A DNA stretch of 64,000 nt from Lutispora sp003527145 (GCA_029983695.1 JASBZB010000014.1:35839-99838), one strand, 5' to 3'. Positions 33,981-42,803 are shown, counted from the stretch's first letter. The notes: a model not told the origin generated them from the letters alone. Numbers and translations are program-made.

Positions 33981-34661
33981 TTATTTTACGCTTTCCGCCA
34001 TTTTTATTATTTCATCTTTTTCTATAGCATCAGATGAAAGGTTGAAAAGATACTCATCTTTAAACCACATAATGCCATTCCTTCCCTTGTTTGATACATA
34101 ATAAGCTTCACAGCCTCTTACCCACAGCTTTTCCATGGTGGTTCCCTCTGTATCTATGATGATTTTGTCATTTGTAATATATATCTGTTTAAATATTATT
34201 TCTTTTCCTTCCTCATTTCTATAAATGATATGAATGTCAGTAAAGTAATCCTCAGTGCTTGCCTTCTTAAAGCCTTCGGGTATATACTCTGGTTCTGCCG
34301 GTTCCACCGTTATATCCCCCGGCTGTTCATCATGCTGGAATGAGAAGGAGGTTAGCTCTTGATATATTTCTATGATCACCTTGAAGAACTTTGTTCTCAA
34401 TGCTTCGACGCTCACTATGGTTGTAAAGGTTACAAGGGATATAAGGAATATTACGATTGCTATGCGCCTTGTTTTATTGATAAGCCCTCTTACAAGAAAA
34501 TTGCTCTTCTCCATTGCTATAAGAAGCTTCATCCTGTGGTCAAAGCTTTTGGCGAAGGTATGTCCAAGCTCTTGCTCAGGGGGTATCTGCTCAAGCAGAA
34601 GCTCTTCGGCTTTTGGTACGAATTCAAATAGCATGGCATCTGTTATTACTGCATCAGTCAT
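33981..34661 (-). CDS. DUF4367-type membrane anti-sigma factor
   Basis: 226 residues. The cytoplasmic N-terminus (about 1-65) would hold the sigma factor. One membrane helix follows (IAIVIFLISLVTFTTIVSV). The outer domain has the DUF4367 pattern: EPEYIPEGFKKASTEDYFTD, IHIIYRNEEGKEIIFKQ, MEKLWVRGCEAYYVSNKGR, MWFKDEYLFNL. Such proteins keep a partner sigma factor inactive until a signal outside the cell is sensed. The start overlaps the sigma gene by eight bases, the usual coupling of such pairs. Confidence 0.85.
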   Translation of the reverse strand: MTDAVITDAMLFEFVPKAEELLLEQIPPEQELGHTFAKSFDHRMKLLIAMEKSNFLVRGLINKTRRIAIVIFLISLVTFTTIVSVEALRTKFFKVIIEIYQELTSFSFQHDEQPGDITVEPAEPEYIPEGFKKASTEDYFTDIHIIYRNEEGKEIIFKQIYITNDKIIIDTEGTTMEKLWVRGCEAYYVSNKGRNGIMWFKDEYLFNLSSDAIEKDEIIKMAESVK

Positions 34662-35208
34662 AAATATTTATCTCCATTTCCTCCAGGATTTTTGCAAGCC
34701 TTTTCTTACCCCTGGCTATACGCTTTCGGACATTTCCTTCGGATATGGACAGGATCTTTGCTATTTCCTTGTCCGTATATCCGTGGCTGTACTTAAGCTT
34801 TATTGGGGAAGAATAGTTTATGGGAAGCCTTGCTATAGCAGCTGCAATTGAACTATTGCCAACCTCTTCAAAGCTTCTGTCCCCTTCGGCAGCCATCTCC
34901 TCCGCGCCGAATATGACTTCATCAAAGGGGATGGCATATTGCCTTCTCCGCTTCCTGTATATATCTATAGCCGCCCTTTCAACTATTATAACGATGAAGC
35001 CTTTGGTTTTGGGACACTTGATTTCATTTATTTTATTTAAATTTTCAATAATTTTTATAAATGCCTGGTGGACGGCATCTTCTGCCAAATGCTCATCCTT
35101 TAATATGCTGTTTGCTACATAAAACATCGTTTGCCTGTAATTAATATATATTTGCTCGAATTTAGATTTATCATCAGGGCTTTCGATCATCGCCAAATAG
35201 ATTAACAA
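34654..35208 (-). CDS. ECF-type RNA polymerase sigma factor
   Basis: 184 residues. Region 2 (FEQIYINYRQTMFYVANSILKDEHLAEDAVHQAF) and region 4 helix-turn-helix (YSHGYTDKEIAKILSISEGNVRKRIARGKKRL) are clear; region 3 is missing, as in ECF sigma factors. The best start is TTG at 35206-35208, with GAAGGTG upstream, giving the family-typical opening LIYLAMIESPDDKSKFEQIY; the longer frame to 35265 starts inside the promoter. It likely drives the four repeated promoter motifs in the island. Confidence 0.88.
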   Translation of the reverse strand: MLIYLAMIESPDDKSKFEQIYINYRQTMFYVANSILKDEHLAEDAVHQAFIKIIENLNKINEIKCPKTKGFIVIIVERAAIDIYRKRRRQYAIPFDEVIFGAEEMAAEGDRSFEEVGNSSIAAAIARLPINYSSPIKLKYSHGYTDKEIAKILSISEGNVRKRIARGKKRLAKILEEMEINIYD

Positions 35209-35237
35209 TTGAACACCTTCTATGCCTATGATTTTCC

Positions 35238-35265
35238 ATATTATGCAAGGATATATAATTGTCAA
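35238..35265 (-). promoter_or_regulatory. Sigma-A-type promoter of the sigma factor gene
   Basis: On the minus strand TTGACA (35265-35260), 16-base spacer, TAATAT (35243-35238). The island motif is not seen here, so the sigma gene itself seems to be housekeeping-transcribed. Confidence 0.6.
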
Positions 35266-35508
35266 TATAATTTTACCATATTTTGCTGATAAATTGCTTT
35301 TATTTGGCTATTAAAAATCCAAAAAAGTGGAATAATAAGCATAGCTACAAAAATAACAGCATGATTACAAAAAAAGAAGAAAAACAGTCCATAAAAACGT
35401 CTAATAAAGCGGATATCTATAATAGCGTTTTTCTGAGCCATTTTACAATTTTAAGGAAAGTGTTATTATATAACTTGGTTTTGAAAGACTGAATACAGGG
35501 GGCATAAT

Positions 35509-36756
35509 ATGTTAAAGGATACATTGCATTTTGTATTTGTTGTGCTGCAGGTTCTTGCCGTAGTATACGGATTATATTATTTTTCAACTTCAATATATGG
35601 TATAGTAGAGAAATTTAATAGAAAGCCTACCAGGAATTATCTGCCATTGAAGAGATTTGCCGTATTCATACCTGCTCACAATGAAGAGAGAGTAATAGGA
35701 AATATAGTGGAAAACCTGAAGCAGTTGAATTATCCGGCGGATGGCTATGATGTGTTTGTCATTGCCGATAATTGCACTGATGACACGGCACATATTGCCG
35801 CAGCCGGGGGAGCCAATGTGCTGGTCAGGACAAATAATGAAAAAAGGGGCAAAGGCTTTGCTCTGCAGTGGGCATTCAAAGAGATATTGTATAGAAAAGA
35901 TTCGGATTATGATGCAACGGTGATATTCGATGCGGATAATCTGGTATCAAAAAATTTCTTGAAGGAAATGAACAATAAGCTTTGTGAAGGGCATAAGGTC
36001 CTTCAGGGCTATATCGACAGCAAGAACCCCGAGGATTCCTGGATTACTTGCAGCTATTCCATGGCTTTCTGGTCTGCCAACAGGCTCTTTCAATGTGCCA
36101 GGGAATACCTGGGCTTGAGCTGCCAGATAGGCGGCACCGGATTTTGTGTTGATGTAGATGTATTGAAGAAGATAGGCTGGGAGGCAACCTGCCTGGTAGA
36201 AGATCTGGAATTCACCATGAAGCTCATGCTCAACGGAATAAGGGTGGGCTGGGCTCATGACGCCGTAGTATATGATGAGAAACCTCTTACGATGGCTCAG
36301 TCATGGAAGCAAAGGAGAAGATGGATGCAGGGCTTTGCGGATGTATGCTCCAGATACTTCATGAAGCTTTTGGTAAAGTCCGTGAAGGATAGAAGCTTCG
36401 CTTTGCTCGATTGTGCCCTTTATACCCTTCAGCCGTATATGATAATAATGGGCGGATTGATGCTTTTGGTCCCATTTGTGAATGCTTATGTTTTTGATAA
36501 CGAGATGTTCATATTTACTGCCAGCGTCTTTCCAAACTTCTTTAAAGCTTTTGGGATGATACAGTTTCTGCTGATACCTGCAGGCCTCCTTATAGACAAG
36601 AAGTTCAGCTACAAATTGTTTTTATACTATCCGACTTATGTGCTGTACTGCCTGACATGGATTCCTATATCCATCCAAGGCGTGATCATGAAGAACAATA
36701 AGGAGTGGAGCCATACTCTCCATACGAGAACCTTGTCTATACATGAGTTGGAATAG
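35509..36756 (+). CDS. Family 2 glycosyltransferase, processive membrane type
   Basis: 415 residues. An N-terminal helix, a GT-A catalytic domain and three to four C-terminal helices give the layout of cellulose- or hyaluronan-synthase-like enzymes. The motifs are FIPAHNEERV, IADNCTDDT, the DXD-type IFDADN, the catalytic Asp in LVEDLEFTMK, and QRRRW (the Q/RxxRW motif). It would polymerise or transfer a sugar at the membrane; the product is unknown. RBS GGGGGC precedes the ATG. It is divergent from the sigma factor gene and ends with a good terminator. Confidence 0.87.
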   Translation: MLKDTLHFVFVVLQVLAVVYGLYYFSTSIYGIVEKFNRKPTRNYLPLKRFAVFIPAHNEERVIGNIVENLKQLNYPADGYDVFVIADNCTDDTAHIAAAGGANVLVRTNNEKRGKGFALQWAFKEILYRKDSDYDATVIFDADNLVSKNFLKEMNNKLCEGHKVLQGYIDSKNPEDSWITCSYSMAFWSANRLFQCAREYLGLSCQIGGTGFCVDVDVLKKIGWEATCLVEDLEFTMKLMLNGIRVGWAHDAVVYDEKPLTMAQSWKQRRRWMQGFADVCSRYFMKLLVKSVKDRSFALLDCALYTLQPYMIIMGGLMLLVPFVNAYVFDNEMFIFTASVFPNFFKAFGMIQFLLIPAGLLIDKKFSYKLFLYYPTYVLYCLTWIPISIQGVIMKNNKEWSHTLHTRTLSIHELE

Positions 36757-36781
36757 AAGCAGAAGCAATGATATAAAGAAG

Positions 36782-36812
36782 AGCAGCATTAGCGAATAAT
36801 GCTGCTTTTTGT
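36782..36812 (+). terminator. Terminator after the glycosyltransferase
   Basis: AGCAGCATTA (36782-36791), loop GCGAA, TAATGCTGCT (36797-36806), then TTTTG. Confidence 0.8.
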
Positions 36813-36898
36813 TGTATCATTATTGCTAAACAGAGTTTGAAATAATTCAATCTTATGATAAAATTGTATCGATACGATTTTGAAAAGAAGGTAATAGC

Positions 36899-38350
36899 AT
36901 GTCATTGGATTTGCGAATAGATAAAAACAAGGATGAAGCTGCATATTTTCAGATTTATGAGCAGATAAGGGCGCTTATAATAAGGGACGCCCTGGAGGGC
37001 AACAGCAAGCTGCCTTCAATAAGGGCGCTGTCCAAGGCTCTGGGAGTAAACCCCATTACGGTTATAAATGCTTATAATATGCTGGAAAAGGAACGGCTGG
37101 TCTATAAGAAGGAGGGAAGCGGCACCTTTGTGATACCAAAAGGGGAGGATTTGCTGCTAAACGCCGAGCCGCCCATGTATTTTGAGCCCGGTGAGCTTGA
37201 TATGGAGTTTGAATATGATGAGGAATACATAGATTTTTCCATATCGTCTCCGGACCCCAAATTGTTTTCCATAAAGAGTTTCCGCCAGGTTATGAATGAG
37301 GTACTGGAAGAGGATGGAGCCAAAGCATTCATGTATCAAAAGAGCATGGGATATACGCCTTTGAGGAATGCTCTCGCGGGTTATGCCAAAGGATACGGCA
37401 TCAATTGCAGCCCCGATGATGTTTATGTGGTATCCGGGGCCCAGCAAGGTATAGATATCATTTCCAAAGCATTGGTCAGAAGCGGAGATTGTGTCTTTGT
37501 AGAGTCTCCGACCTACAGCGGTGCTCTGGCGGCTTTTAAATCGAGGGGAGCAAAGCTGGTGGAAGTGCCCATCAGCGAGGACGGGCCCGGCATAAAGGAG
37601 CTGGAAAGGCTGGTCAAGCTGTTTAAGCCTGTGTTGTTCTACACCATGCCTAATTTCCACAATCCGACGGGCAGTATATATTCGGAGAGGAAGAAGAGGT
37701 ATATGCTGCTTTTGGCCCGGAAGCATGACTTCAGAATACTGGAGGATGATTACTCCGGAGATCTGAACTATACGGATTCCAGGCTTTTGCCCGTAAAAGC
37801 CTATGACAGCAATGAGCGGGTAATTTATCTGAAGAGCTTCTCTAAAATTTTCATGCCCGGTTTCCGCCTGGCCTACATGATAGTGCCTGAGGACATCAGA
37901 AAGAAGGCCGCCGATGCCAAAATAGCCTCTGATATTTCTACTTCGGGCCTGATGCAGAGGATATTATGCAAATATATCGAAAATGGCATATTGGATAAAC
38001 ATATTTCATATTTAAGAAAAGAATTCAGCGTAAGGTATCTGGAAATGGTAAGAGCAATAAAAAAGTGCATGAGAGGGGTCAGCTTTTTTGAACCCAAGGG
38101 GGGCTTGAACCTATGGATAAAGCTCCCCGAAGCGGTCAATTCACAAGAGCTTTACGAAAGATGCAAAGAAAAAAAGGTGATTTTTTCTCCCGGTACATTT
38201 TATTATAACGACGGCAGGGGACAGGACCATATCAGAATGAGCTTTGCCGCTTCAGATATCGACAGGATATGGGAAGGCATATCCGTCATAAGCATGGAAG
38301 CTGAAAAGATGAGGAATTCTATTGTTAACCAAAATAGAAGTGGGAGTTGA
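36899..38350 (+). CDS. MocR/PdxR-family regulator (GntR DNA-binding plus aminotransferase fold)
   Basis: 483 residues. The winged helix of GntR type (residues about 10-80; YEQIRALIIRDALEGNSKLPSIRALSKALGVNPITVINAYNML) is joined to a fold-type I aminotransferase domain. The PLP lysine lies in LKSFSKIFMPGFRLAYM (about residue 315), and NFHNPTGS is the substrate-loop segment. Such proteins sense PLP or amino compounds; PdxR members control PLP synthesis. pdxS is 19 kb away, so a link is only a guess. The bioY promoter lies in its last codons. Confidence 0.88.
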   Translation: MSLDLRIDKNKDEAAYFQIYEQIRALIIRDALEGNSKLPSIRALSKALGVNPITVINAYNMLEKERLVYKKEGSGTFVIPKGEDLLLNAEPPMYFEPGELDMEFEYDEEYIDFSISSPDPKLFSIKSFRQVMNEVLEEDGAKAFMYQKSMGYTPLRNALAGYAKGYGINCSPDDVYVVSGAQQGIDIISKALVRSGDCVFVESPTYSGALAAFKSRGAKLVEVPISEDGPGIKELERLVKLFKPVLFYTMPNFHNPTGSIYSERKKRYMLLLARKHDFRILEDDYSGDLNYTDSRLLPVKAYDSNERVIYLKSFSKIFMPGFRLAYMIVPEDIRKKAADAKIASDISTSGLMQRILCKYIENGILDKHISYLRKEFSVRYLEMVRAIKKCMRGVSFFEPKGGLNLWIKLPEAVNSQELYERCKEKKVIFSPGTFYYNDGRGQDHIRMSFAASDIDRIWEGISVISMEAEKMRNSIVNQNRSGS

Positions 38351-38412
38351 CAAATCTAAACTAAAGTCGTATTCTCATAATGTAAACTTATTTAAAATAG
38401 AACGGTTAACAA
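38322..38412 (+). promoter_or_regulatory. bioY promoter with two BirA-type operators
   Basis: Operator 1: TTGTTAACC (38322-38330), 14 bases, AGTTGACAA (38345-38353). The promoter -35 TTGACA (38347-38352) is inside it; a 17-base spacer leads to TATTCT (38370-38375). Operator 2: a weaker left half near 38380, then GGTTAACAA (38404-38412). The halves match the biotin-repressor palindrome of Firmicutes. Confidence 0.75.
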
Positions 38413-38429
38413 TAGAAAGGATGGTCAAT

Positions 38430-38987
38430 TTGAAATTTACAACAAAAGAAATCACTCTGGTATCCCTCTTCGTTGCTCTTATCACTATAGGCTCCAAGAT
38501 CACAATACCATCGCCCATAGTACCCTTTACCATGCAGTGGATGTTCGTTGCATTATCCGGCCTGCTGCTGGGGTCCAGACTCGGCAGCATCAGCGTAGCC
38601 GTATATGTTATTTTAGGGCTTATAGGATTGCCTGTTTTCACAAAAGGAGGAGGTATAGGATATATATTGTCCCCAACCTTTGGATACCTGGCAGGCTTCA
38701 TAGCTGCTGCGTATATTATTGGAAAAGCCGCTGAAAAGATGAAAGGCAATATGAGCTTTATAAAGGCTTTGGGTGCTATGCTTTTGAGCTTGCTGCTGGT
38801 ATATGCCATAGGTGTCACCTATATGTACCTCATAGTCAATGTTTACCTTGGCAGGTCTATACCGTTAGCAAAGGCTGTCTGGACTGGTGCGTTGATTTTT
38901 ATGCCCACTGATGTGCTTTCGGCGGTGCTGTCATCTTTGCTTGGGGTGCGAATTGCCCGTCAGGTTAAAACAATTATACAGAATTAA
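38430..38987 (+). CDS. bioY: Biotin ECF transporter S component BioY
   Basis: 185 residues with about six membrane helices. The BioY features are visible: IPSPIVPFTMQWMFVALSGLLLG near the start, YVILGLIGLPVFTKGGG, and SPTFGYLAGFIAAAY. It captures biotin and works with shared energy-coupling ATPases encoded elsewhere. RBS AAAGGATGG best fits the TTG at 38430; an ATG at 38421 directly abuts that RBS and upstream starts overlap the operators. BirA control is supported by the two operator-like palindromes. Confidence 0.9.
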   Translation: MKFTTKEITLVSLFVALITIGSKITIPSPIVPFTMQWMFVALSGLLLGSRLGSISVAVYVILGLIGLPVFTKGGGIGYILSPTFGYLAGFIAAAYIIGKAAEKMKGNMSFIKALGAMLLSLLLVYAIGVTYMYLIVNVYLGRSIPLAKAVWTGALIFMPTDVLSAVLSSLLGVRIARQVKTIIQN

Positions 38988-39003
38988 TTTCCTAACATTT
39001 TTT

Positions 39004-39033
39004 AAGACTTCAACAAAATTTTATTGAAGTCTT
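39004..39033. other. Hairpin downstream of bioY
   Basis: AAGACTTCAA (39004-39013) and TTGAAGTCTT (39024-39033) form a perfect 10-bp stem with a 10-base AT loop, preceded rather than followed by a T run. A weak terminator is possible. Confidence 0.4.
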
Positions 39034-39208
39034 GATATATAGAGATTAATTGAATTATATCGCAATACACGAAGCAACCGTCATGCCATTTGCTATTAGA
39101 AGCGCAATATACAATATTTGTCATGATATCAGTCTTAATCTCAGTTTGTAGTTTAATTAGCCAGAGTATAGAATTGATATATATTGTATTAGAAGGGGGG
39201 TAACTTCC

Positions 39209-40198
39209 TTGAAGATAGGTATCCCAAGAGCGCTATTATATTATTATTATCATCCTTTATGGAAAACATTTTTTGAGAGACTGGGTTTTGAGGTAGTTAC
39301 ATCAGGAAAGACCACTAAAGATCTTATTGATAAGGGAATCAAGGCGTCGGTGCCTGAAATATGCGTTCCCATCAAGATATTCAACGGTCATGTTCTGGAG
39401 CTTTTGGATGCAGATGCAGACTATATTTTTGTACCCAGGATGATGAACATAAGGAAGGGTGAATTTTTTTGCCCTAAATTCATGGGACTTCCCGATATGG
39501 TCAGATATAGCCTGCCGGGGACTCAGGACAAAATCCTTTTTCCCAAGATTGCATCATCGTCCGATGATATTTCCGATGTCCATATATACTCCGAGATGGG
39601 AGAAGCTCTGGGCGTATCACACAAGCAGATGAGGGATGCTCTTCTGGACGGGCAGAAATCCTGGGAAGAGTTCAGGCAAATATCAAAAAAAGGCTATACC
39701 GCCCTGGAGGCTTTGGATTATGTTGAGACGGGAAAGAAGCTTGATAAGCCGATGGAAGCTTATAAGGTGACCATAGGGCTTATGGGCTATGTATATGATG
39801 TGTATGATGAATTTGTAAGCATGGGAATAGTAGACAGGCTGAGAGAGATGAATGTAAGGGTCATAACCTTCGAGATGATGGACGAAGAACTGCTGGACAG
39901 AGAATTGACGGATATGAATAAAAGGCTTTTTTGGACATTTTCAAACAAGCTCCTTGCATCGGGCTATAAATTTCTCAAAGATGATGAGGTGGACGGCATC
40001 ATTCATGTCACAGCCTTTGGATGCGGGCCGGACTCATTGATAGGGAAGCTTATGGAGCTGGATTCCGCTGAATACGGCAAGCCCTTTATGACCATCAGAG
40101 TGGATGAGCATACAGGAGAGAATCACCTTCAAACCCGTATTGAGGCGTTTATAGATATGATCTACAGAAAAAAGGCAAAGGCTAAGAAGGAGGCATAA
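39209..40198 (+). CDS. Acyl-CoA dehydratase activase-related protein, DUF2229 part
   Basis: 329 residues from a TTG with GGGGGG eight bases upstream. It opens MKIGIPRALLYYYYHPLWKTFFERLGF, the DUF2229 hallmark, with further segments VPEICVPIKIFNGHV and GCGPDSLIG. In many Clostridia this region is part of one giant protein with two activase domains; here it is a separate gene. The conserved cysteines (in PEICVP, FFCPKF and GCGPD) could hold an iron-sulfur cluster. It forms a tight operon with the next two genes (2- and 12-base gaps). Confidence 0.82.
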   Translation: MKIGIPRALLYYYYHPLWKTFFERLGFEVVTSGKTTKDLIDKGIKASVPEICVPIKIFNGHVLELLDADADYIFVPRMMNIRKGEFFCPKFMGLPDMVRYSLPGTQDKILFPKIASSSDDISDVHIYSEMGEALGVSHKQMRDALLDGQKSWEEFRQISKKGYTALEALDYVETGKKLDKPMEAYKVTIGLMGYVYDVYDEFVSMGIVDRLREMNVRVITFEMMDEELLDRELTDMNKRLFWTFSNKLLASGYKFLKDDEVDGIIHVTAFGCGPDSLIGKLMELDSAEYGKPFMTIRVDEHTGENHLQTRIEAFIDMIYRKKAKAKKEA

Positions 40199-40200
40199 AC

Positions 40201-41292
40201 ATGAAAGTAGCGTTTCCCTACATGGGAACCACAGTGATCTATAAAAAACTTTTAGAGCTTTTAGGACATGATGTCATTGAGCCTCCTGAGCCCACTCAGA
40301 GAACCATCGATTTGGGTGTAAAATACAGCCCGGAGTTTGCCTGCTTTCCTCTCAAGGTTGTCCTTGGGAGCTATATAGAAGCCGTTGAGCTGGGAGCCGA
40401 GACACTGGTAACATCCGGGGGACATGGGCCTTGCAGAGCCGGTTTCTATGGAGAAACCCACAAGAAGATATTAAAAAACCTGAATTACGATGTGGATATA
40501 ATTATATTTGATGATTACAAAAGGGATGTTTGGGGAACAATTAAAAAGGTGCTCAAGATAAAAAACGGCAGATCATGGCTGTACCTGTGGCGAGCCATTA
40601 AAACAGTGTATTCCATGGCTAAAGCCCTGGATGATATAGAGAAAAGAATTGAGAGAATGAGAGCCTATGAAGTGCATAAAGGCGAGTGCACCAAAGCATG
40701 GGGAACCATAAAAAAATGGTTCGATGAGGTTAAGAATGTTGAAGACGTGCGCAATGCTGAGGCGGAGAGCAATAAGCTTTTGGACGGCATAAAGCTTATT
40801 GAGGTTCCCGACGCTGATAGGATCAGGATAGGCATAGTAGGCGAAATTTATGTTGTAATGGAGCAATCCATCAATTTGAGGATAGAAGAGATGCTGGGAA
40901 ACCTCGGCGCAGAAGTTGAGAGATCCCAATATCTTTCCCAATGGATAGATTTTAATCTGATACCCGGGGCTTCGGCCAAAGCCCATGAGCTGGAAATACT
41001 GAAAAAGGGTGAAAAATATATACAGGAAATCATAGGCGGCCATGCAAAGCAAACCGTGGGCCATATAGCAGATTATGCCGAAAGAGGCTTTGACGGGGTA
41101 GTCCACCTTATGCCTTTTGCCTGTTTGCCGGAGCTCATAAGCCAGAGCATAATACCGGCCATCAGCAAAGAGCATAATATTCCGGTCATAACCTTGTCTA
41201 TCGATGAACAAACCGGGGCTGCCAATACCCTGACCAGGCTGGAAGCCTTTATGGATCTCATAAGAAATTTTAAAAGGACAAAAATTGCATGA
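40201..41292 (+). CDS. 2-hydroxyacyl-CoA dehydratase-like / CoA protein activase
   Basis: 363 residues. The pattern VAFPYMGTTVIYKKLLELLGHDVIEPP, FACFPLKVVLGSY, GGHGPCRAG, and PFACLPELISQSI, ending with SIDEQTGAANTLTRLEAFMDLI, is that of the dehydratase-component-like proteins that follow DUF2229 domains. Conserved Cys residues (FACFP, GPCRAG, FACLPE) may bind a [4Fe-4S] cluster. RBS GGAGG seven bases before the ATG. Substrate unknown. Confidence 0.8.
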   Translation: MKVAFPYMGTTVIYKKLLELLGHDVIEPPEPTQRTIDLGVKYSPEFACFPLKVVLGSYIEAVELGAETLVTSGGHGPCRAGFYGETHKKILKNLNYDVDIIIFDDYKRDVWGTIKKVLKIKNGRSWLYLWRAIKTVYSMAKALDDIEKRIERMRAYEVHKGECTKAWGTIKKWFDEVKNVEDVRNAEAESNKLLDGIKLIEVPDADRIRIGIVGEIYVVMEQSINLRIEEMLGNLGAEVERSQYLSQWIDFNLIPGASAKAHELEILKKGEKYIQEIIGGHAKQTVGHIADYAERGFDGVVHLMPFACLPELISQSIIPAISKEHNIPVITLSIDEQTGAANTLTRLEAFMDLIRNFKRTKIA

Positions 41293-41304
41293 TGGAGGAA
41301 GCAT

Positions 41305-42270
41305 ATGGATAGAGTGTTCGTAGGTATTGACGTAGGTTCCGTCAGTACCAATGTAGTTGCTTTGGATGTAGAGGGAAAGATTGTTTCGGTTCAGTATCTG
41401 AGGACCAATGGGCAGCCCATAGAAGCAGCAAGATGCGGCCTAAGGAATTTAAATGATGAATTCAATAAAGAGATCGAAGTCCTGGGAATGGGGACCACGG
41501 GCAGCGGCAGACAGCTTACCGGAATAATGGTGGGCGCCGATGTGATAAAAAATGAAATAACCGCTCATGCGACTGCAACCATAACGCTTGTTCCGGAAAC
41601 CAGAACCATATTTGAAATAGGGGGACAAGATTCCAAGATAATATTTCTAAGGGACGGGATGGTCACCGATTTTGCGATGAATACCGTATGCGCGGCAGGC
41701 ACAGGCTCCTTTTTGGAGCATCAGTCGGAAAGGCTTGGGATTCCCATTGAGGATTTTGGGGATCTGGCTCTGACGGCCCAAAAAAATGTGCGAATCGCAG
41801 GACGCTGCACCGTATTTGCGGAATCGGATATGATAGCAAAGCAGCAGTATGGTTTTTCTAAAGCAGAAATAATCAATGGGTTATGCGAAGCCCTGGTGAG
41901 AAACTATATCAATAATCTGGGCAGAGGCAAAAAATTAGAACCGCCCTATGTCTTTCAAGGCGGAGTGGCCGCCAACAAAGGCATAGTTGCCGCCTTTGAA
42001 AGAGAGCTTGGCCATGAGGTCATCGTGCCGCCCAACTTCAATGTCATGGGCGCTGTGGGAGCAGCGATTCTGGCTAGGGAGCATATCGAAAGGACCGGTA
42101 AGGGCACAAGCTTCAGAGGATTTGAATGTGCAGATCTGGAATTTACCCCCACCAGCTTTATATGCAGCGGCTGTGATAATTCCTGCGAGGTAATAAAGGT
42201 TCAGATGGCCGGAAGGACCATGGCGATGTGGGGAGACCGCTGCGGCAAATGGACAAATTCAGTAGTGTAA
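41305..42270 (+). CDS. BadF/BcrA-type ATPase, acyl-CoA dehydratase activase
   Basis: 321 residues with the ASKHA ATPase fold. It opens FVGIDVGSVSTNVVALD and has FEIGGQDSKII, the cluster-binding CAAGTGSFLEHQSERLG, and AGRCTVFAESDMI, as in HgdC. These activases use ATP to push one electron into a 2-hydroxyacyl-CoA dehydratase. The C-terminus adds an extra Cys motif, ICSGCDNSCEV, and a further CGKW. No genuine dehydratase alpha/beta genes are adjacent. RBS GGAGGA precedes the ATG. Confidence 0.88.
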   Translation: MDRVFVGIDVGSVSTNVVALDVEGKIVSVQYLRTNGQPIEAARCGLRNLNDEFNKEIEVLGMGTTGSGRQLTGIMVGADVIKNEITAHATATITLVPETRTIFEIGGQDSKIIFLRDGMVTDFAMNTVCAAGTGSFLEHQSERLGIPIEDFGDLALTAQKNVRIAGRCTVFAESDMIAKQQYGFSKAEIINGLCEALVRNYINNLGRGKKLEPPYVFQGGVAANKGIVAAFERELGHEVIVPPNFNVMGAVGAAILAREHIERTGKGTSFRGFECADLEFTPTSFICSGCDNSCEVIKVQMAGRTMAMWGDRCGKWTNSVV

Positions 42271-42333
42271 AATAACATATTGTATGCATATATTAAGCCC
42301 TTCCATAATAACTTATATAAGAGATAGAGTTAG

Positions 42334-42786
42334 ATGGGAGGGATTTTTATTAAACATAAAATTATATTGCTGACCAGAAAAAGAATAATGATTTATGCAC
42401 TGATTATTGTTGTCCTTATTTTAGCAATTATTGCGCTGACAAACTTAATGAGAAATAGAGAAGAACCCGCGGCATCTTCAAACAGCTTTATTTATTTGCA
42501 ATATAAAGATGGGAAATACATAGGCAATGAGAAAACGGATAAAGGGAATATTCAAGTGGAGGTTACAATAAAAAAGAATAAGATCAAGGATATAAAAATA
42601 TTGGAATTTCCCCAGGAATACCTGTCGGCTCGCAAGGAACTAAAGGATGAAACGGCTAAAGTGATAGAGAAAATAATAAAAACTCAGGAGATAACCAGCA
42701 TTGAAGGTATGGAAGAGTCATCATACATAGTGAACAAGCTCTTGAAAGCCGTAAGAATTGCGCTTGATCAATCCTTGCTGCAATAG
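42334..42786 (+). CDS. Membrane-anchored FMN-binding-like protein
   Basis: About 150 residues. A membrane helix (MIYALIIVVLILAIIALTNLM) is followed by an outer domain that begins YKDGKYIGNEKTDKGNIQVEVTIKKNKIKDIKIL, as in FMN_bind domains. The usual SGAT flavin-attachment motif is replaced by GMEESSYIV, so covalent FMN is doubtful. Start uncertain: GGGAGGG lies inside the reading frame from the ATG at 42334, and the best-spaced codon after it is ATT; an ATG at 42388 is another option. Confidence 0.65.
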   Translation: MGGIFIKHKIILLTRKRIMIYALIIVVLILAIIALTNLMRNREEPAASSNSFIYLQYKDGKYIGNEKTDKGNIQVEVTIKKNKIKDIKILEFPQEYLSARKELKDETAKVIEKIIKTQEITSIEGMEESSYIVNKLLKAVRIALDQSLLQ

Positions 42787-42803
42787 CTGATTTTTAGCAG
42801 CTA

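Noticed and set aside
35283..35492. 69-codon plus-strand frame between the sigma factor and glycosyltransferase genes
   Set aside because: Lys- and Asn-rich, no Shine-Dalgarno, no family motif; composition fits AT-rich non-coding sequence.
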